Shown: positions 12,601-23,087 of the stretch, piece by piece | Layout: every line of letters begins with the position of its first letter | Position numbering within the stretch: the stretch's first letter is position 1 | From: Cephalotrichum gorgonifer | Taxonomy: Eukaryota; Ascomycota; Sordariomycetes; Microascales; Microascaceae | Direction: 5' to 3' | Length of the DNA: 64,000 nucleotides | Assembly: GCA_900312665.1 (NCBI GenBank) | Contig: ONZQ02000013.1 | Coordinates: 930,001 to 994,000, forward strand | Translations under genes and position numbers: made by a program | Notes under the pieces: generated by a model | The model's database searches: none | What the model saw: only the letters and a program-made list of their open reading frames with translations | Told to the model about the DNA's origin: nothing

Positions 12601-15600
12601 GTGCGCTCGGATATAGAGAGTATCCGCGAATCGCGCGACCAGAACGACCGCGCAATAGCTCCGTTCGGCGATAAGGCCATCATTCCCCACGGTGACGAGG
12701 ACGGGGACGAGGGCCGGAACGGGAACGACAACGCGCTCACGCATGAAGATATTAAAAATCTTGAGGTCATGATTACCCAGCTCCGTATCAAGATCGAGGC
12801 TATGGATGGGGGACATAGTTCGGAGATCCTTTGCAGGGATGACATCTCTCGCATGGAAGACACACTTAACTCCCTGAAGGAAGCCGTTGACGGGATTCCT
12901 AGGGGAAATCAGCCTCGCGCCGAGACTGATGAGAACGGCGAACGCTCAATTGATGCCGATAGCGACCTGAAGGAGGATCTCCAAGCTATCGAAACCATCC
13001 TACGCAATACCAGGTCACGAATTGATGATCTCATGGAGGGCGACCAGGCGGTCAGAAAAGAGCATGTCGACGGACTCGAGGCCATCATGCTCGAGACGCG
13101 CGATGCCCTTAGTCTCATTACTACTCAGATGGACAATACTCCGCGCCAATCCGACTTTACCAAACTGGAGTCTCTGGTTAGCCACTTGGTAGCCGCCCAC
13201 GACGAGATGAAGGAGCGGGCTGACAAGGAACTCGACGACCCTGAGAGGGTAACGAGGACGGATGTCGAGGCCGTCGAAGCCGTCTGCCTTGATGTCAAGG
13301 GCCTCGTCAACGAACTCGCCAAGACAGACATGGCCGTGCTCCCGACGAAAGAGGAGCTCAACGAGATTGTCACGGATCTTAAGGAGCGCATTGAAGGGAT
13401 CAAGGCTTCAACTAGCAAGGCCGTGACGGAGCGAGATGCTGAGGCAATCGATGTCAATGCTCGCATCACCGAGGTGAAGGACTTCCTCTCCGAGTTCCAG
13501 GAGGTCACTCGCTCGCGGCTCGAAGACGGCGTTGTGGGGATCGAGACCGTCGGCAAGCTGCTCGAGAGGATGAACGAGATAACCGAGAACAATTCCACGG
13601 TTGGCGACGATCTAAAGGAAATGCTCGACACGATGAAGTTTGAGTTTGAGGAGTCAAGGGCTAGCATTGTTGGCGCAAAGCTCGATGGCGATGAGAAGAT
13701 CCAGCAGACCGCGGCCACCCTAGCCTCCAAGATTGACGAGCGCATCGACGAGCTAGTAGCCAAGTACGACGAGTTCCAGGCTGCTCTGGATGAAAAGGCC
13801 GAGGCGGGCGAGAGTCGCGAGGAAGCCACCGAGGCCGCGCTAATGGGGACAAAGGCCGTTGCCGAAGAACTGAAACTCCTGATCGATACCCTCGGCTCGA
13901 CTGTAACGGACTCCCTCGAGAAAATGGAGGAAGCATCAAAGACGGTCTTCGATCGCGTCGAGGACTTCACGACTCGTGCCAGCGAAAACCACACCGAGGA
14001 CAAGGCCGAACATGAACAGACTCGCGAGCAGGTCAAGCAGGCTATCGCCGCGGTGGAGAGTCTCCATGGGCCCGTGTCGGAGATCCAGCCGAAGGTTCTA
14101 GAGGCCGTGAAGGAGCTCTCAGAGGCCATTACCCAGCATTATGACTACTCCAAGGCGGTAACGTCGGATCTCCAGCTCAAGATTGAGGAAGCGAAGCCAG
14201 TGCCTGAGAAGTACGACGACAGCGGTGTCCAAGAAAAGCTCGATAAGCTTGTTGGGCACAACGAGACGACGGATACAGCGCTGGCTCAACTGGATGCGGC
14301 GCTGAAGGAAAAGTTTGAGAGCATAGTTGCGAATACTGGGGAAAAGCTCGACACGTTAATCACGGGCAACCAGGTCTTAGACGCATATATCAAGGATAAG
14401 GTCGAGACTCTCTTTGTCAACTCGGAAGCTACGGGTGAGGCCGTCTCCCGGTTTGATACTTTCTTGAAGGAGAAGTTTGAGAATCTTGCTGCCAACACCG
14501 ACGAGAAGCTTGCTGGCATTCTCGTCAATACGGAGGCCACTGGCGAGGCTTTCTCCCAATTCGATATCAGCGTCAAGGAGAAAATCGATGGCCTTGTCAC
14601 TTCGACCGGGGAAAAGCTCGAGAGCATCTTGGTAAATACCGAGGCCACTGGTGAAGGCTTCTCTCAACTGGATGCCAACATCAAGGACCGACTCGACAAA
14701 ATCCTCGGTAGCACGAGTACCACGGGCGAGGCGTTTTCCCAGCTCGACGGCTTCCTGAAAGAGAAACTAGAGAAGCTAATGGACCATACCGACGCCAACG
14801 GAGAATCTGTCTCACAGCTCGATAGTGACCTCAAGGAACGCCTCGACAAACTCTCGGAGCAGACCATGACGGCCGGCAAGGCATTTGACCAACTCGACGG
14901 CAGCGTCGGCAGCGTAGGGGGCAAACTTGACCAACTGATCGACCATACGCATGCGGCGGGAAATACCTTCGCGCAAATGGACACGGCCGTGCAGGAGAAG
15001 CTCGACAAACTCGTCGGCCACTCGCAGTCGACGGAGAGGGCGCTCGAGCAACTCGAATCGCTAGATAGGATTCACGTGCAGGTCATCGCCACCGCGGCCA
15101 GCATCTCGGAGTTCCTAGCAAACCAGACACAGAGGATAAATAACGAGCACGAGGATAGGGAGAGGTCGCTCCAGGAGACAACAATCGCGCTCGAGCGGAG
15201 GAACGTGGAGAGGGAGCACGTCGAGATGTCGATCGCCGCGCTTAGGGAGGAGGAGGCGAGGTTGAAGAGTAGCGTCCTCGGACTCCAGGCTGAGAACGAG
15301 TCTCTCTCGAAGCAGAAGACAAAGCTCGCGGCCGATGTGTCCTCACTGGAGACGGCACTAAGGCTACGGAGGGAGGAGCTGGGCGAGATGGAGGACCGTG
15401 CGGAGGGGCTGGAGAGGAGGATCCTGGAGGGGGTGATGAATCACTCTCGCGTGCTCCTCATGTCAAAGAATAAGGGGAGTGAGACCATGAACAGGAAGCG
15501 AGTGAAGGTTAATCCCGAGGGCTTCGCGCCAGAGCCGAGGAAGCCCGTTGTCAACATGGCACTCTCGGCCAAGCGGAGTCTAGGTACCCCGGGGGGTAGT

Positions 15601-16194
15601 CCCGCCACCGGCGGGTCGAGGAGAATCGTCTCCCTGAGCCAGATCAACAACAACGTCCCCGCTGGTGTGTTCACGAGAAGCCACAGCGTCAAGGCCCCGT
15701 CGGGCGTCGGGAGGGGCGGGATGAGGAAGGGAAGTTGGACTGGCACGCTGAAGGGGTACGGGGAGTTGGATAAGGAGAACGTTGTCGACGTGAAGGAGGA
15801 GGATGAGGAGGCGGACAAGGAAAATGCCGGCGCTAGGGGCGATGAAGGGGCCGGTGGGCAGCTCGTTGTTTTGAAGGACAGGGAGGTGCTGGCCAGGTCT
15901 GCGCGCTCGAGTGGGAGCACCCTTAATGGGGACGAGGAAAGTGTTGACGAGTTCCACGACGGCCGGACGGACGGTGGGCTCACGGAGAGTGAGGCAGCCA
16001 GCGAGGTGGGCACGACGAGGAGGGACAGCCGCGCGACGGACGTGTCGTATTCCACGGGGCTAGGGGAGTATTCCGACGAAGATTCCGATGAGTACTCGGG
16101 GAGTGAGAGTGATGTTACCGAGAGTGCAGTCGGAACGACGCTGTCGGGGATGTCGGGGATGACAGTTGGCAACGAGGTTGTGCTTTTGAAGTAG
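9655..16194 (+). CDS. Giant coiled-coil repeat protein (2150 aa), function unknown
   Basis: Two exons, 9655-9755 and 9843-16194. The short first exon starts MPPIERDGSLDSPKGLRHKH and joins in frame through a GTAAGC donor and CAACAG acceptor. The N-terminal 400 residues are Pro/Ser-rich and probably disordered. Residues about 628-758 carry five units of roughly 30 residues with the core (S/T)RDE(I/V)..AV.EGL..F. A long alpha-helical, Glu/Lys/Asp-rich middle follows. Residues about 1497-1774 are a second array of 25- and 36-residue units with the core GEAFSQLD..LKEKLDKL, then a continuous coiled coil (about 1777-1895). The C-terminal 240 residues are charged and low in complexity. I see no ATPase motif, membrane segment or motor domain. 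Similar long fungal proteins are often labelled chromosome-segregation-ATPase-like because of their coiled coils, but nothing in this sequence supports an ATPase. A structural or scaffold role is inference. Confidence 0.85.
11625..12015 (+). repeat. Protein-level tandem repeat A (about 30 aa x5) in the coiled-coil gene
   Basis: Five diverged units in the same frame share the core R(D/E)(D/E)(I/V) then AV.EGL/AWE and an aromatic FEFP-like end, for example SRDEILEAVRECLEEFEF and SRDDMVQAVKEGLHDFEF. Codons differ between units, so the repeat is old at DNA level and kept at protein level. Confidence 0.7.
14230..15060 (+). repeat. Protein-level tandem repeat B (25/36-aa units) in the coiled-coil gene
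   Basis: Around nine units, mostly 25 residues (for example LEKLMDHTDANGESVSQL plus DSDLKER), with three early units lengthened by 11 residues of the type GEKLESILVNT. One late unit is 28 residues. Spacing of 25 = 7+7+11 and 36 = 25+11 fits a mixed heptad/hendecad coiled coil. Confidence 0.75.
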
Positions 16195-16520
16195 GGGTGA
16201 CGTAGGGAAAAGGGAGTTTTTTTTTTTCTGTTCTCAGTCTCTTAGCTAGGGGTTTGGGCGTTGAGAGGATTGGGAGCTTTTTATGTTTATTGTATGTGTA
16301 TGGCACAGCACCTGGTAGCTGGGTTTCCTGTCTGCTGTATAGGCCATTAGTTGTATTTGTGTTCATCAAGTTGATTGTCCCTTTACATTTTCATCCCCAT
16401 TTTCGAAGTACACGGGTAAGCAATGCAGTGAGTCTATCATTGAGGCTATATCTAGTCCAAGTACAATTATATTCTTACAAATGCCAACGCTCGCTCGCCA
16501 AGTGTGAAGGAGAGGGCCTC
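16195..16520. other. Convergent 3' region
   Basis: The 3' ends of the coiled-coil gene (+) and the seryl-tRNA synthetase gene (-) face each other over 326 bp. A T-run (16218-16227) lies shortly after the first stop codon. There is no other feature. Confidence 0.5.
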
Positions 16521-18068
16521 CTATTTGCCCCCAATCCTCTCCCTCCCGTCCATCCAAGGCCTCAAGCACTCCGGGATAACCACGCTCTTGCTCTCCTCAT
16601 CCCACCCAGTCTCCAAGATTGCCGCAATGACCCTCGGTACCGCCAGCGCCGTTCCGTTGATCGTCCACGGGAACCCGGCCACCTTCCCCCGCTCGTCCTT
16701 CAACCTCGTGCACAGCCTCCTCGTCTGGTAATCCGTACACACGCTGGCAGAGGTAACCTCCCCCCAGCCGCCGTTCCTAGCGCTCCGAGAGGGGAAGTAA
16801 GTCTCCATGTCGCACTTGCGCGTCGCTGAGGCGCCGAGATCCGTGGACGGCATCTCGAGGACGCGGCAGTAGAGGCCTAGGGAGTGGAGGATCTCGGTCT
16901 GGATGTCCAGCACCTCGTCGAATATCTCCGTCGTAGAGACCGCGTCGGGCTCCGTCCAGGCGAAGAGCTCCACCTTTGTGAACTCGTGCACGCGGTAGAG
17001 GCCCTTGGTGTCCACGCCCCTCGCGCCCGCCTCCGCGCGGTAGCACCTTGAGGACGCGACGCGCTTCAGCGGCAGCGAGGACACGGGTATCGACGAGGAA
17101 GCCTTCATCCCAGCAAGCGGTATCTCCGACGTGCCGGTGAGGCACAAGCCTGGCCTCCCCTTGGCCGCGTCATCGGCGCCCCTTGTGATGCCGTAGATCT
17201 GCTGCTCGCCGTTCTGGTCCCGCGGCTGGAACCCGCACGCCTCGGCGACGAAGTCGTAGACCATCGTCGGCGGTGAGACCCGGCCCCAGCCATGCTTGGC
17301 GGCAACAGCGAGCGCGTACTGCGTGAGCGCCTGTTCCAGCTGCGCGCCCTCGTTCAAGAGGTAGTAGAAGCCCCAACCCGAGGTGCCACCCGCGGAGGCG
17401 AAGTCGAGGATGCCCAGCTCCGTCCCAATATCCACATGGGACTTCCCCGGCCCGTCGTGCTTTGGCGGGGGCGGGGGATCGTTGATGTAGCACAGCACCT
17501 TGGGCTCGTCCCCCCTCGGCGTCTCGTCGCTCGTGATATTTGGTAGCGAGACGGCGAGGGAGTTCATCTCGTCCGTCAGCGCCCCTTCCGTCTCCTCTAC
17601 CGCCTGCAGCTCCTTCTTTATCGCCCTCGCCCTCTCAAGAAGCGCACCCCCATCACTGCCCTCGCCCTCAGCGCCTCCCTTCGACATCGCCCGGGCCTGC
17701 TTCAGCGCCTTCTCCACGGCGTTGGACTCCTCGCGGAGCGCCCGCGACGAGGACTGCAGGTCCTTCCACCGTGAGAATAGGGCCACAATTCGCGGCGGGT
17801 AGGTGGCCTGCCGGGGATAGTTCCTCTCGGTACAGTTCCGCGCGTAGAGATCTGGGTTCTCGCGGATGTGCCGCACGTCGATGATAGGCTTGGGCGCCGT
17901 GGTAGGCCTCCGAGAAATGGCGTCGGCCGCCGAATCAGAGCCATTAGCGGCGTTGCTCGAGATTCCACGAAAGGGCGTGTAGGTGGGGGCACAGAAGGCC
18001 TGGCGGCTGTAGAGGAATTGTAGGCGCCGTGCTGATGCCCGTTTTGCCGTCATACGTGAGCTCATCAT
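16521..18068 (-). CDS. DIA4: Mitochondrial seryl-tRNA synthetase
   Basis: Class II aminoacyl-tRNA synthetase that charges mitochondrial tRNA-Ser, acting in the matrix. It is a single uninterrupted frame of 515 residues from the first ATG at 18068. The open frame continues upstream only to a TTG. The N-terminus (MMSSRMTAKRASARRLQFLY) is Arg/Ser-rich without acidic residues, as in a mitochondrial presequence. Then come the seryl-specific coiled-coil tRNA-binding arm (residues about 90-200) and the catalytic core: motif 2 with CYRAEAGARG and GLYRVHEFTKVELF (about 340-375), and motif 3 with NGTALAVPRVIAAILE (about 465-480). The cytosolic enzyme has no such leader. The next gene in tandem is BCD1, 422 bp away on the same strand. 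Confidence 0.92.
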   Translation of the reverse strand: MMSSRMTAKRASARRLQFLYSRQAFCAPTYTPFRGISSNAANGSDSAADAISRRPTTAPKPIIDVRHIRENPDLYARNCTERNYPRQATYPPRIVALFSRWKDLQSSSRALREESNAVEKALKQARAMSKGGAEGEGSDGGALLERARAIKKELQAVEETEGALTDEMNSLAVSLPNITSDETPRGDEPKVLCYINDPPPPPKHDGPGKSHVDIGTELGILDFASAGGTSGWGFYYLLNEGAQLEQALTQYALAVAAKHGWGRVSPPTMVYDFVAEACGFQPRDQNGEQQIYGITRGADDAAKGRPGLCLTGTSEIPLAGMKASSSIPVSSLPLKRVASSRCYRAEAGARGVDTKGLYRVHEFTKVELFAWTEPDAVSTTEIFDEVLDIQTEILHSLGLYCRVLEMPSTDLGASATRKCDMETYFPSRSARNGGWGEVTSASVCTDYQTRRLCTRLKDERGKVAGFPWTINGTALAVPRVIAAILETGWDEESKSVVIPECLRPWMDGRERIGGK

Positions 18069-18490
18069 GGCGAGTTGCAAGAATGGTTTCGTAGGAATAT
18101 AGTCTGTTCTGGTGCGGTTCCGCCGTACGACTCGTAGGACTCAGCTAAGTGTGGATCTGATTTTAGATGTCATGAGAGGGCAGCCTCCCGGTTGAAAGCC
18201 CTTAATGGCTGTTGGCTAATTCGTAAAAGGGATTCAATCCTTCAAGAGCTTGACTATTGTCGCGTCGTCTCATGTGAGAGACTCGAGGTCGGATTTCTCT
18301 CCGAGGTGCTGTGATTAGTCATCATATCGCATCCATTCTATAGGATTCAAAGAACAAGTTCTCGAAGACGCAACAAGTCGCTTGATAACGTGTTTTTATA
18401 TCTTCTTGTTCAAATGGAAAACGTCTATCTTACTACAGGGTATCTCGGGTAGTCACCAGTCCAACGTACACTACAGATGTGAAGACCAAG
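18069..18490. promoter_or_regulatory. Promoter of mitochondrial SerRS, BCD1 3' UTR
   Basis: A 422-bp gap between two minus-strand genes. It must hold the promoter of the synthetase gene and the 3' end of BCD1. I recognise no specific site. Confidence 0.45.
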
Positions 18491-19795
18491 TCAAACCTCC
18501 TCACCAGGCTCGGCACCATCCGAATCTTCGCTTTCCAAGTCGCTCACTTCCACCTCATTGAGCACCTCCGCCAAGCTGTCCTCAGTCTCAGCCTCACTAT
18601 CGCTCTCGCTCTCGCTCTCGCTATCACTCTCACTCTCGCTCTCTTCTTCGTCCTTTTCCCCTCCACCAATGACTTTCCCATCTTCTATCTCTTCGATCAG
18701 CCTCCTCTTCGCATCCCGACTGCCATCTTCTGCCTTCCTCTTAGTCCCCCTCTTGGGCCTAGAACCCACCACGAAGCCGGCTGGTGTCCCTACTGAGCGC
18801 TCCACCACGTGAATCGTAGGATACTCCAACACCGCCGTCCCTATCAATGCGTCATGGAGTTTTAGAGCCGGATCGACCGGTATGAGAGTGGTAGAGGCGG
18901 ACGACGTCGTTTGTGGCCGCGAAAGATAGAAGTCTACCTTGTCCTTGAGAGCCCGTAGGTCTTCTTCCGTAGACCCAGCCTGGCGAGGCTCCCGGGATAG
19001 CTCGGTCCACTGTCTGGTGCGTGGGTGCTGCGAGCAGGTAGATGTGCCGGGGACCCAGGCCGAGGTATGTTGGTCCTGGAATGTAATGGCAGTTGAAGTA
19101 CTGCTTGTGGGATGGCTGGCGTCTTTTGTCGCCGCTTCCGCAGCTACGAAGGCCTTGGTCTGTTGATTCCGTAGAAATGCCTCGTATATCGGTAAATCAT
19201 CCACCACCTTCGTCGTTACCCTGGTGCTCGTGGTGTTTCCCTCCTCCCCCGCCACCAAGAACCACTCAACGAACCATTCGATCCTCCTCGACCTCTTAAA
19301 GAACCTCGTTTGGTTCTCCCGCCTCCTCGTCATCCCCATCGGCGCTCGTACTAGCACAACGCCAAATTTCTCTAGCCGAGACCTTATCCCACTCCACTCC
19401 AGGTCATCCTGGCTTTTCAACTCCCTCGTAACGACCACCTTCCTCCTTTTCCCATCTCTCGGATTGACCCGAACCTCCACCCCATCAATCATTTCCCGCT
19501 TTAACTCATTTTTATCAATGATGCCCCTCTCCCCCACAAGCTCTTTCTCGCTCCTCTCCCTCTCCCGCTCGATCGCGCTGATAAAGTTGTAATCATGGTC
19601 TACGCCCGCGGGCGTCGCAAGCTTGTGTCGAGGGACGTATGCTGTCGCGTCGCGGATGCCGGAGCAGTCGCTGCGCGCCTTGTGGCGCTTGATGCAGGGC
19701 AGTGAGCAGGTGCGGAGTTTGCAGCGGGGGCACGTGTATTTCGGCGCCGAGACGTGACAGATCGAGCAGAGGTTTGTTAGGAGTGAGTCGCCCAT
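18491..19795 (-). CDS. BCD1: Box C/D snoRNP assembly factor Bcd1 (zf-HIT)
   Basis: Nuclear factor needed to assemble and stabilise box C/D snoRNPs. It is a single frame of 434 residues. I chose ATG 19795 because it puts the zinc finger at residue 10; an upstream in-frame ATG at 19876 would add 27 residues with no family support. The zf-HIT finger is complete, with Cys10, 13, 22, 25, 30, 34, His38 and Cys44 (CSICHVSAPKYTCPRCKLRT at its start). It is followed by RHKLATPAGVDHDYNFIS, typical of the family. The middle has the RSRLEKFGVVLVRAPMGM stretch and the C-terminus is a long Ser/Glu/Asp acidic tail with a basic KRGTKRKAE patch. The gene diverges from the 20.6-kb orphan gene. Confidence 0.9.
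   Translation of the reverse strand: MGDSLLTNLCSICHVSAPKYTCPRCKLRTCSLPCIKRHKARSDCSGIRDATAYVPRHKLATPAGVDHDYNFISAIERERERSEKELVGERGIIDKNELKREMIDGVEVRVNPRDGKRRKVVVTRELKSQDDLEWSGIRSRLEKFGVVLVRAPMGMTRRRENQTRFFKRSRRIEWFVEWFLVAGEEGNTTSTRVTTKVVDDLPIYEAFLRNQQTKAFVAAEAATKDASHPTSSTSTAITFQDQHTSAWVPGTSTCSQHPRTRQWTELSREPRQAGSTEEDLRALKDKVDFYLSRPQTTSSASTTLIPVDPALKLHDALIGTAVLEYPTIHVVERSVGTPAGFVVGSRPKRGTKRKAEDGSRDAKRRLIEEIEDGKVIGGGEKDEEESESESDSESESESDSEAETEDSLAEVLNEVEVSDLESEDSDGAEPGEEV
18590..18655 (-). repeat. CTCGCT-type hexamer repeat coding a Ser/Glu acidic tract
   Basis: An imperfect run of CTCGCT/CTATCG hexamers on the plus strand encodes alternating Ser-Glu/Asp in the Bcd1 tail on the minus strand. It is likely to vary in length between strains. 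Confidence 0.75.
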
Positions 19796-20627
19796 GGTGT
19801 CGTAGCTTTGTTTCCTCGCAGGAGTGTCTTCTATATGCGAGTAAAGGACGCAGATCGCTCGAGTGTGCTTTCGCAAGAGACGCTCGTAGGCAAATTATCG
19901 ACTCCAGGTCCGAGATTGAGATTCGTCCAGGCGCACTAGATTTCACCAATGCCAGAGTAGAGAGATCTCGTTTGTGGGCATAGATCGTTTCGTAGTGACC
20001 AGTTTATAGTCACACACCATTCAAGGCAATAACAATCATTGGACAAGATTGTTGGTAGAATCTGCAATCCAACAAGGGGTTTGTTGGTTGTAAGAGGAAA
20101 CATTTGCAGACACGGCTGGCGCAGGTCAAGCTATCCTTCGGCCATCCAACTTTTTACGTGAATTGTTTATCGATAGCCTTATCGATACCATTGTGGAGCC
20201 ATACCCCACTGTTTACCCGTCCCATGCCATAATCATGGTCAGACATTGGGATCCAAATTGGAACATGGTCCCCGGCCGGCCCCGCCACACCATACCATCA
20301 AAAATGTACTCGCAACTGTGGGTCTGACACCCAGGGTGTATCTTGTGCACCTGCCCATACCTTGGCCGCGATTGCCGTTCCACACCCCAACTAGTTCACA
20401 GCTTCCCAGGCGCCCCTTCCCTTGTTTGCAGGACATGGCACCCAGGGTGAGGACCGCTGGACTGTGTCGGGTATGAGACCTAGAAACTATGAGACACATT
20501 ATCATCTCGTTGGGTAACGTTTCCACTATAGCCCGCCCCTTCTCGTCTACCTCACGTTCGAATGTAATCGTGATGACTTATACCCCGAACCTTGGCTCTT
20601 GCATCCTCTCCTTAGTTCTTGCCCAAG
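19796..20627. promoter_or_regulatory. Divergent promoter BCD1 / orphan gene
   Basis: An 832-bp interval between two divergent start codons. A short inverted pair TTATCGATAG..CTTATCGATA lies at about 20167-20187. No coding frame is supported. Confidence 0.4.
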
Positions 20628-22322
20628 ATGGAATACTCCATCTCCTGTGTCGACCTCGGACAGTTCAATGTTACTAGCAGTGATGGCTTGCTCACCCTAG
20701 ATGTCGGAGTGTCCCTTTTCTTTCGAGCTTCTCTAGACAACGAGCCAGAGATAGGTGCCGATGAGCTACGCAAGCTCGTCGCCGGCGGTTTAGGTTTCTC
20801 TGGCACCACCACCTGTCGCATTACACTCTGTCCTCTTCTCCAGGGCATCCACATGCACCGCGAGTGCATGGGCACAGACGAATTCGGGTTTGTTCAGGTA
20901 CTTGCTCATCTAGTAGAGGACTTAGATGTGAGACCTCCCGAACCCTCTCCTCAGGCACTGTTCTGACAATCGTAATCAGGCATGGCACCAGTTGGGCCTT
21001 CGGCTTGGGCCCACCGCCCATATCTACCCCCATGATGAGTCTTCTGTCTCTTTCAACTACCGAATTGAGCACTCCGATTCAGAGCTGCCAGGTTCAGTCT
21101 CGACAACTTCCGTAGCGGCTGAACTTGAATGCGTTCGCTGTCACTTGAATTTCCATTCTCAAGTTCAGGAGCTCCCGAGTGAAGACCCAGAGCGTGCCTC
21201 ATGTGGGCGGCCACATAAAAGAGGACGGAAACAGAAGCGCAGAGGTGGCTCGTGTCCTAATACTCCCAGGATGATTGTTTCCTTCACCAGGAAGGAGACC
21301 GTGGGTATGACTGCTAGGCCCGAGATGCCTTCCAACCAAGATTCCGGTTCCAAAATAGCTGCTGCGTCCCTCAGAAAGAAGCCAACTTCCCTGACTGTCA
21401 GGCGCGAGGAGTCAGTTGTTCAGGATTCAGACTCTGAATCTGCTACCCAAGAATGCCACGACCCGGCAGCGGAAGTGGGTATTCCCATGGTACCCGATCA
21501 TCCCGAGGTAGAGATGGTTGTCCGCACCGCCTTGCACCACATGCTATTCGGCTCCAGGCCTCGGGGGAGCCGAATTTCCGGAGGCTTCAGGGGGAAAGCC
21601 CTCACGGAGGTAATTCCCGCTGTCTTTGATACCAATAGACTCAGGGTGCTTCTATCTCCCCCCGCTACTCTCTAATGCATTCAACTGCTAACGTCGATTA
21701 GGGCGTTTCTGCCAGAATTCCATTGATTCATCGTCCTTCCCGCGCCATTTCTTATTTTGCAGTGAGCGCAAAATCTACATCACTGAGAAAGAAGATGCAA
21801 GCTCTGGCTCTTTCCGACGACGAAGGCTCGTCGAGTGGTAGACACGATACTCCTACGTCATTGGTCGAAAGAAGACTACGCGAGCTGGTTTACAGCGACT
21901 CAAATCCAGTGAGCCCGAAGAGCTCTCAGAGCTCTGGAAGCGGCGAAGTTGTCTCTTCGTTGCTGGACGATGAAGATGTATCTTCTGAGACTGAGCTCGG
22001 GGACGAGATATTGCTACCCGGGGGCTGGCCACTGGGCCAGTTGTTCTCGTGGTGCGCGGATGGCGACGGTGGGGGATTCAGCAGAGACTTTATCCCTCCA
22101 CCAGACGCTGTGATGAATGACCAAGCCGGATGGACTCACCACCCGGATACAACTGGGTCATATCCCCAAACCGGTGGCGGCGGGATGGACTTGGTGGGAA
22201 TGACTCCGGTACATCAACCTGTTGACATTCCAGAGTATTTTAAAGAGTACGGTGGTCGCCTGTTGACGAGAGTAGAAAAGGTATCGAGTTGGGGGCAAGT
22301 CCTTACTCTTCACCGATCTTAG
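20628..22322 (+). CDS. Unrecognised protein, about 519 aa, three exons
   Basis: I do not recognise this gene. Proposed exons are 20628-20936, 20980-21609 and 21702-22322 (519 residues). The second intron is strong (GTAATT donor, CTAAC branch, TTAG acceptor, frame kept). The first donor is uncertain: GTGAGA at 20937 leaves a 43-base intron, whereas GTACTT at 20898 gives 82 bases and a 506-residue protein. The first 140 residues look folded, with alternating hydrophobics (LLTLDVGVSLFF) and four cysteines. They are followed by a basic, probably nuclear-targeting patch (GRPHKRGRKQKRRGG, in exon 2) and a long Ser/Asp-rich, likely disordered half. The end could also be extended, because an alternative acceptor near 22348 stays open to 22514. 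Codon choice is less GC-rich at third positions than in neighbouring housekeeping genes. No signal peptide or membrane segment is seen. Confidence 0.6.
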
Positions 22323-23087
22323 GCCTCCGGGAGATAGAGTCTAACTAGGTTAGTATAGGAAGTTGTTCTTGTGAGGAGATAGAGGCCGCGGGCGTGATTC
22401 CACCTATATTGTGCAGTAAACAGGGACAAGATACAAATCGTCTAAAGACGATGGGACACGATACTCGAGTCAGAAAACCGAAATTGATAAAAGTCTTTCG
22501 AGCGAACCGATGAATATGAACCGGTCTCGATAGTTGTGTGATTATGGTCTACCGCCCTGAGGTCTCAGTATGCCAGTTCTACGTAACCTGGGAGATCTGG
22601 TTTGCAACCCATCCACCCACTACCAAGCCCAGAGACAGCCGACGCAGAGCGTATCGAGCCGAGGGACGACCTGGCGCACGCGCATGCGGGGAATACTGCG
22701 CCCACGAGTGGGCCGCATGAATCTCGGCCACCCGAGCCGCAAGTGGGCTGTCCGTCTAGGCAGGGTATAAGAGACCTTTGGCGACCTGTCTCTCCCGGGA
22801 TATTCGATATTGGTCGGCAATATCGCGTCGAGATACGAGATCGCGTTCGTTATTCTCGTTACTCTACTCCCGCAGCCGTGGGTCTCCACGTCCCTCGGGG
22901 AGAATTGCGCGTTGGATCATGCTGCGAGAGAGGTAACGGAGGCGTATCCGGATCTCCTCGTCATAGTGGCCATCGGCGACCCCGCAAGCGGCCCCCCCAG
23001 TCCTCCCAATCCAGCCGTGGCCCTCGTAGCCGGGGACATATAACCTCCACATAAAACCGGCAATATCCCCCCCTGCAAAGGCGGATT
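22323..23087. other. Convergent interval between orphan gene and DAD3
   Basis: About 765 bp between two facing 3' ends. Several open frames of 60-150 codons overlap on both strands, and none has a recognisable sequence. I see no RNA gene. Confidence 0.4.

Noticed and set aside
13125..14129. 334-codon frame opposite the coiled-coil gene
   Set aside because: A mirror frame of a GC-rich coding exon with Ser/Arg runs; no independent support.
22538..23054. Overlapping plus-strand frames of 60-150 codons before DAD3
   Set aside because: Mutually overlapping in different phases, no family likeness; they lie in the convergent 3' interval.
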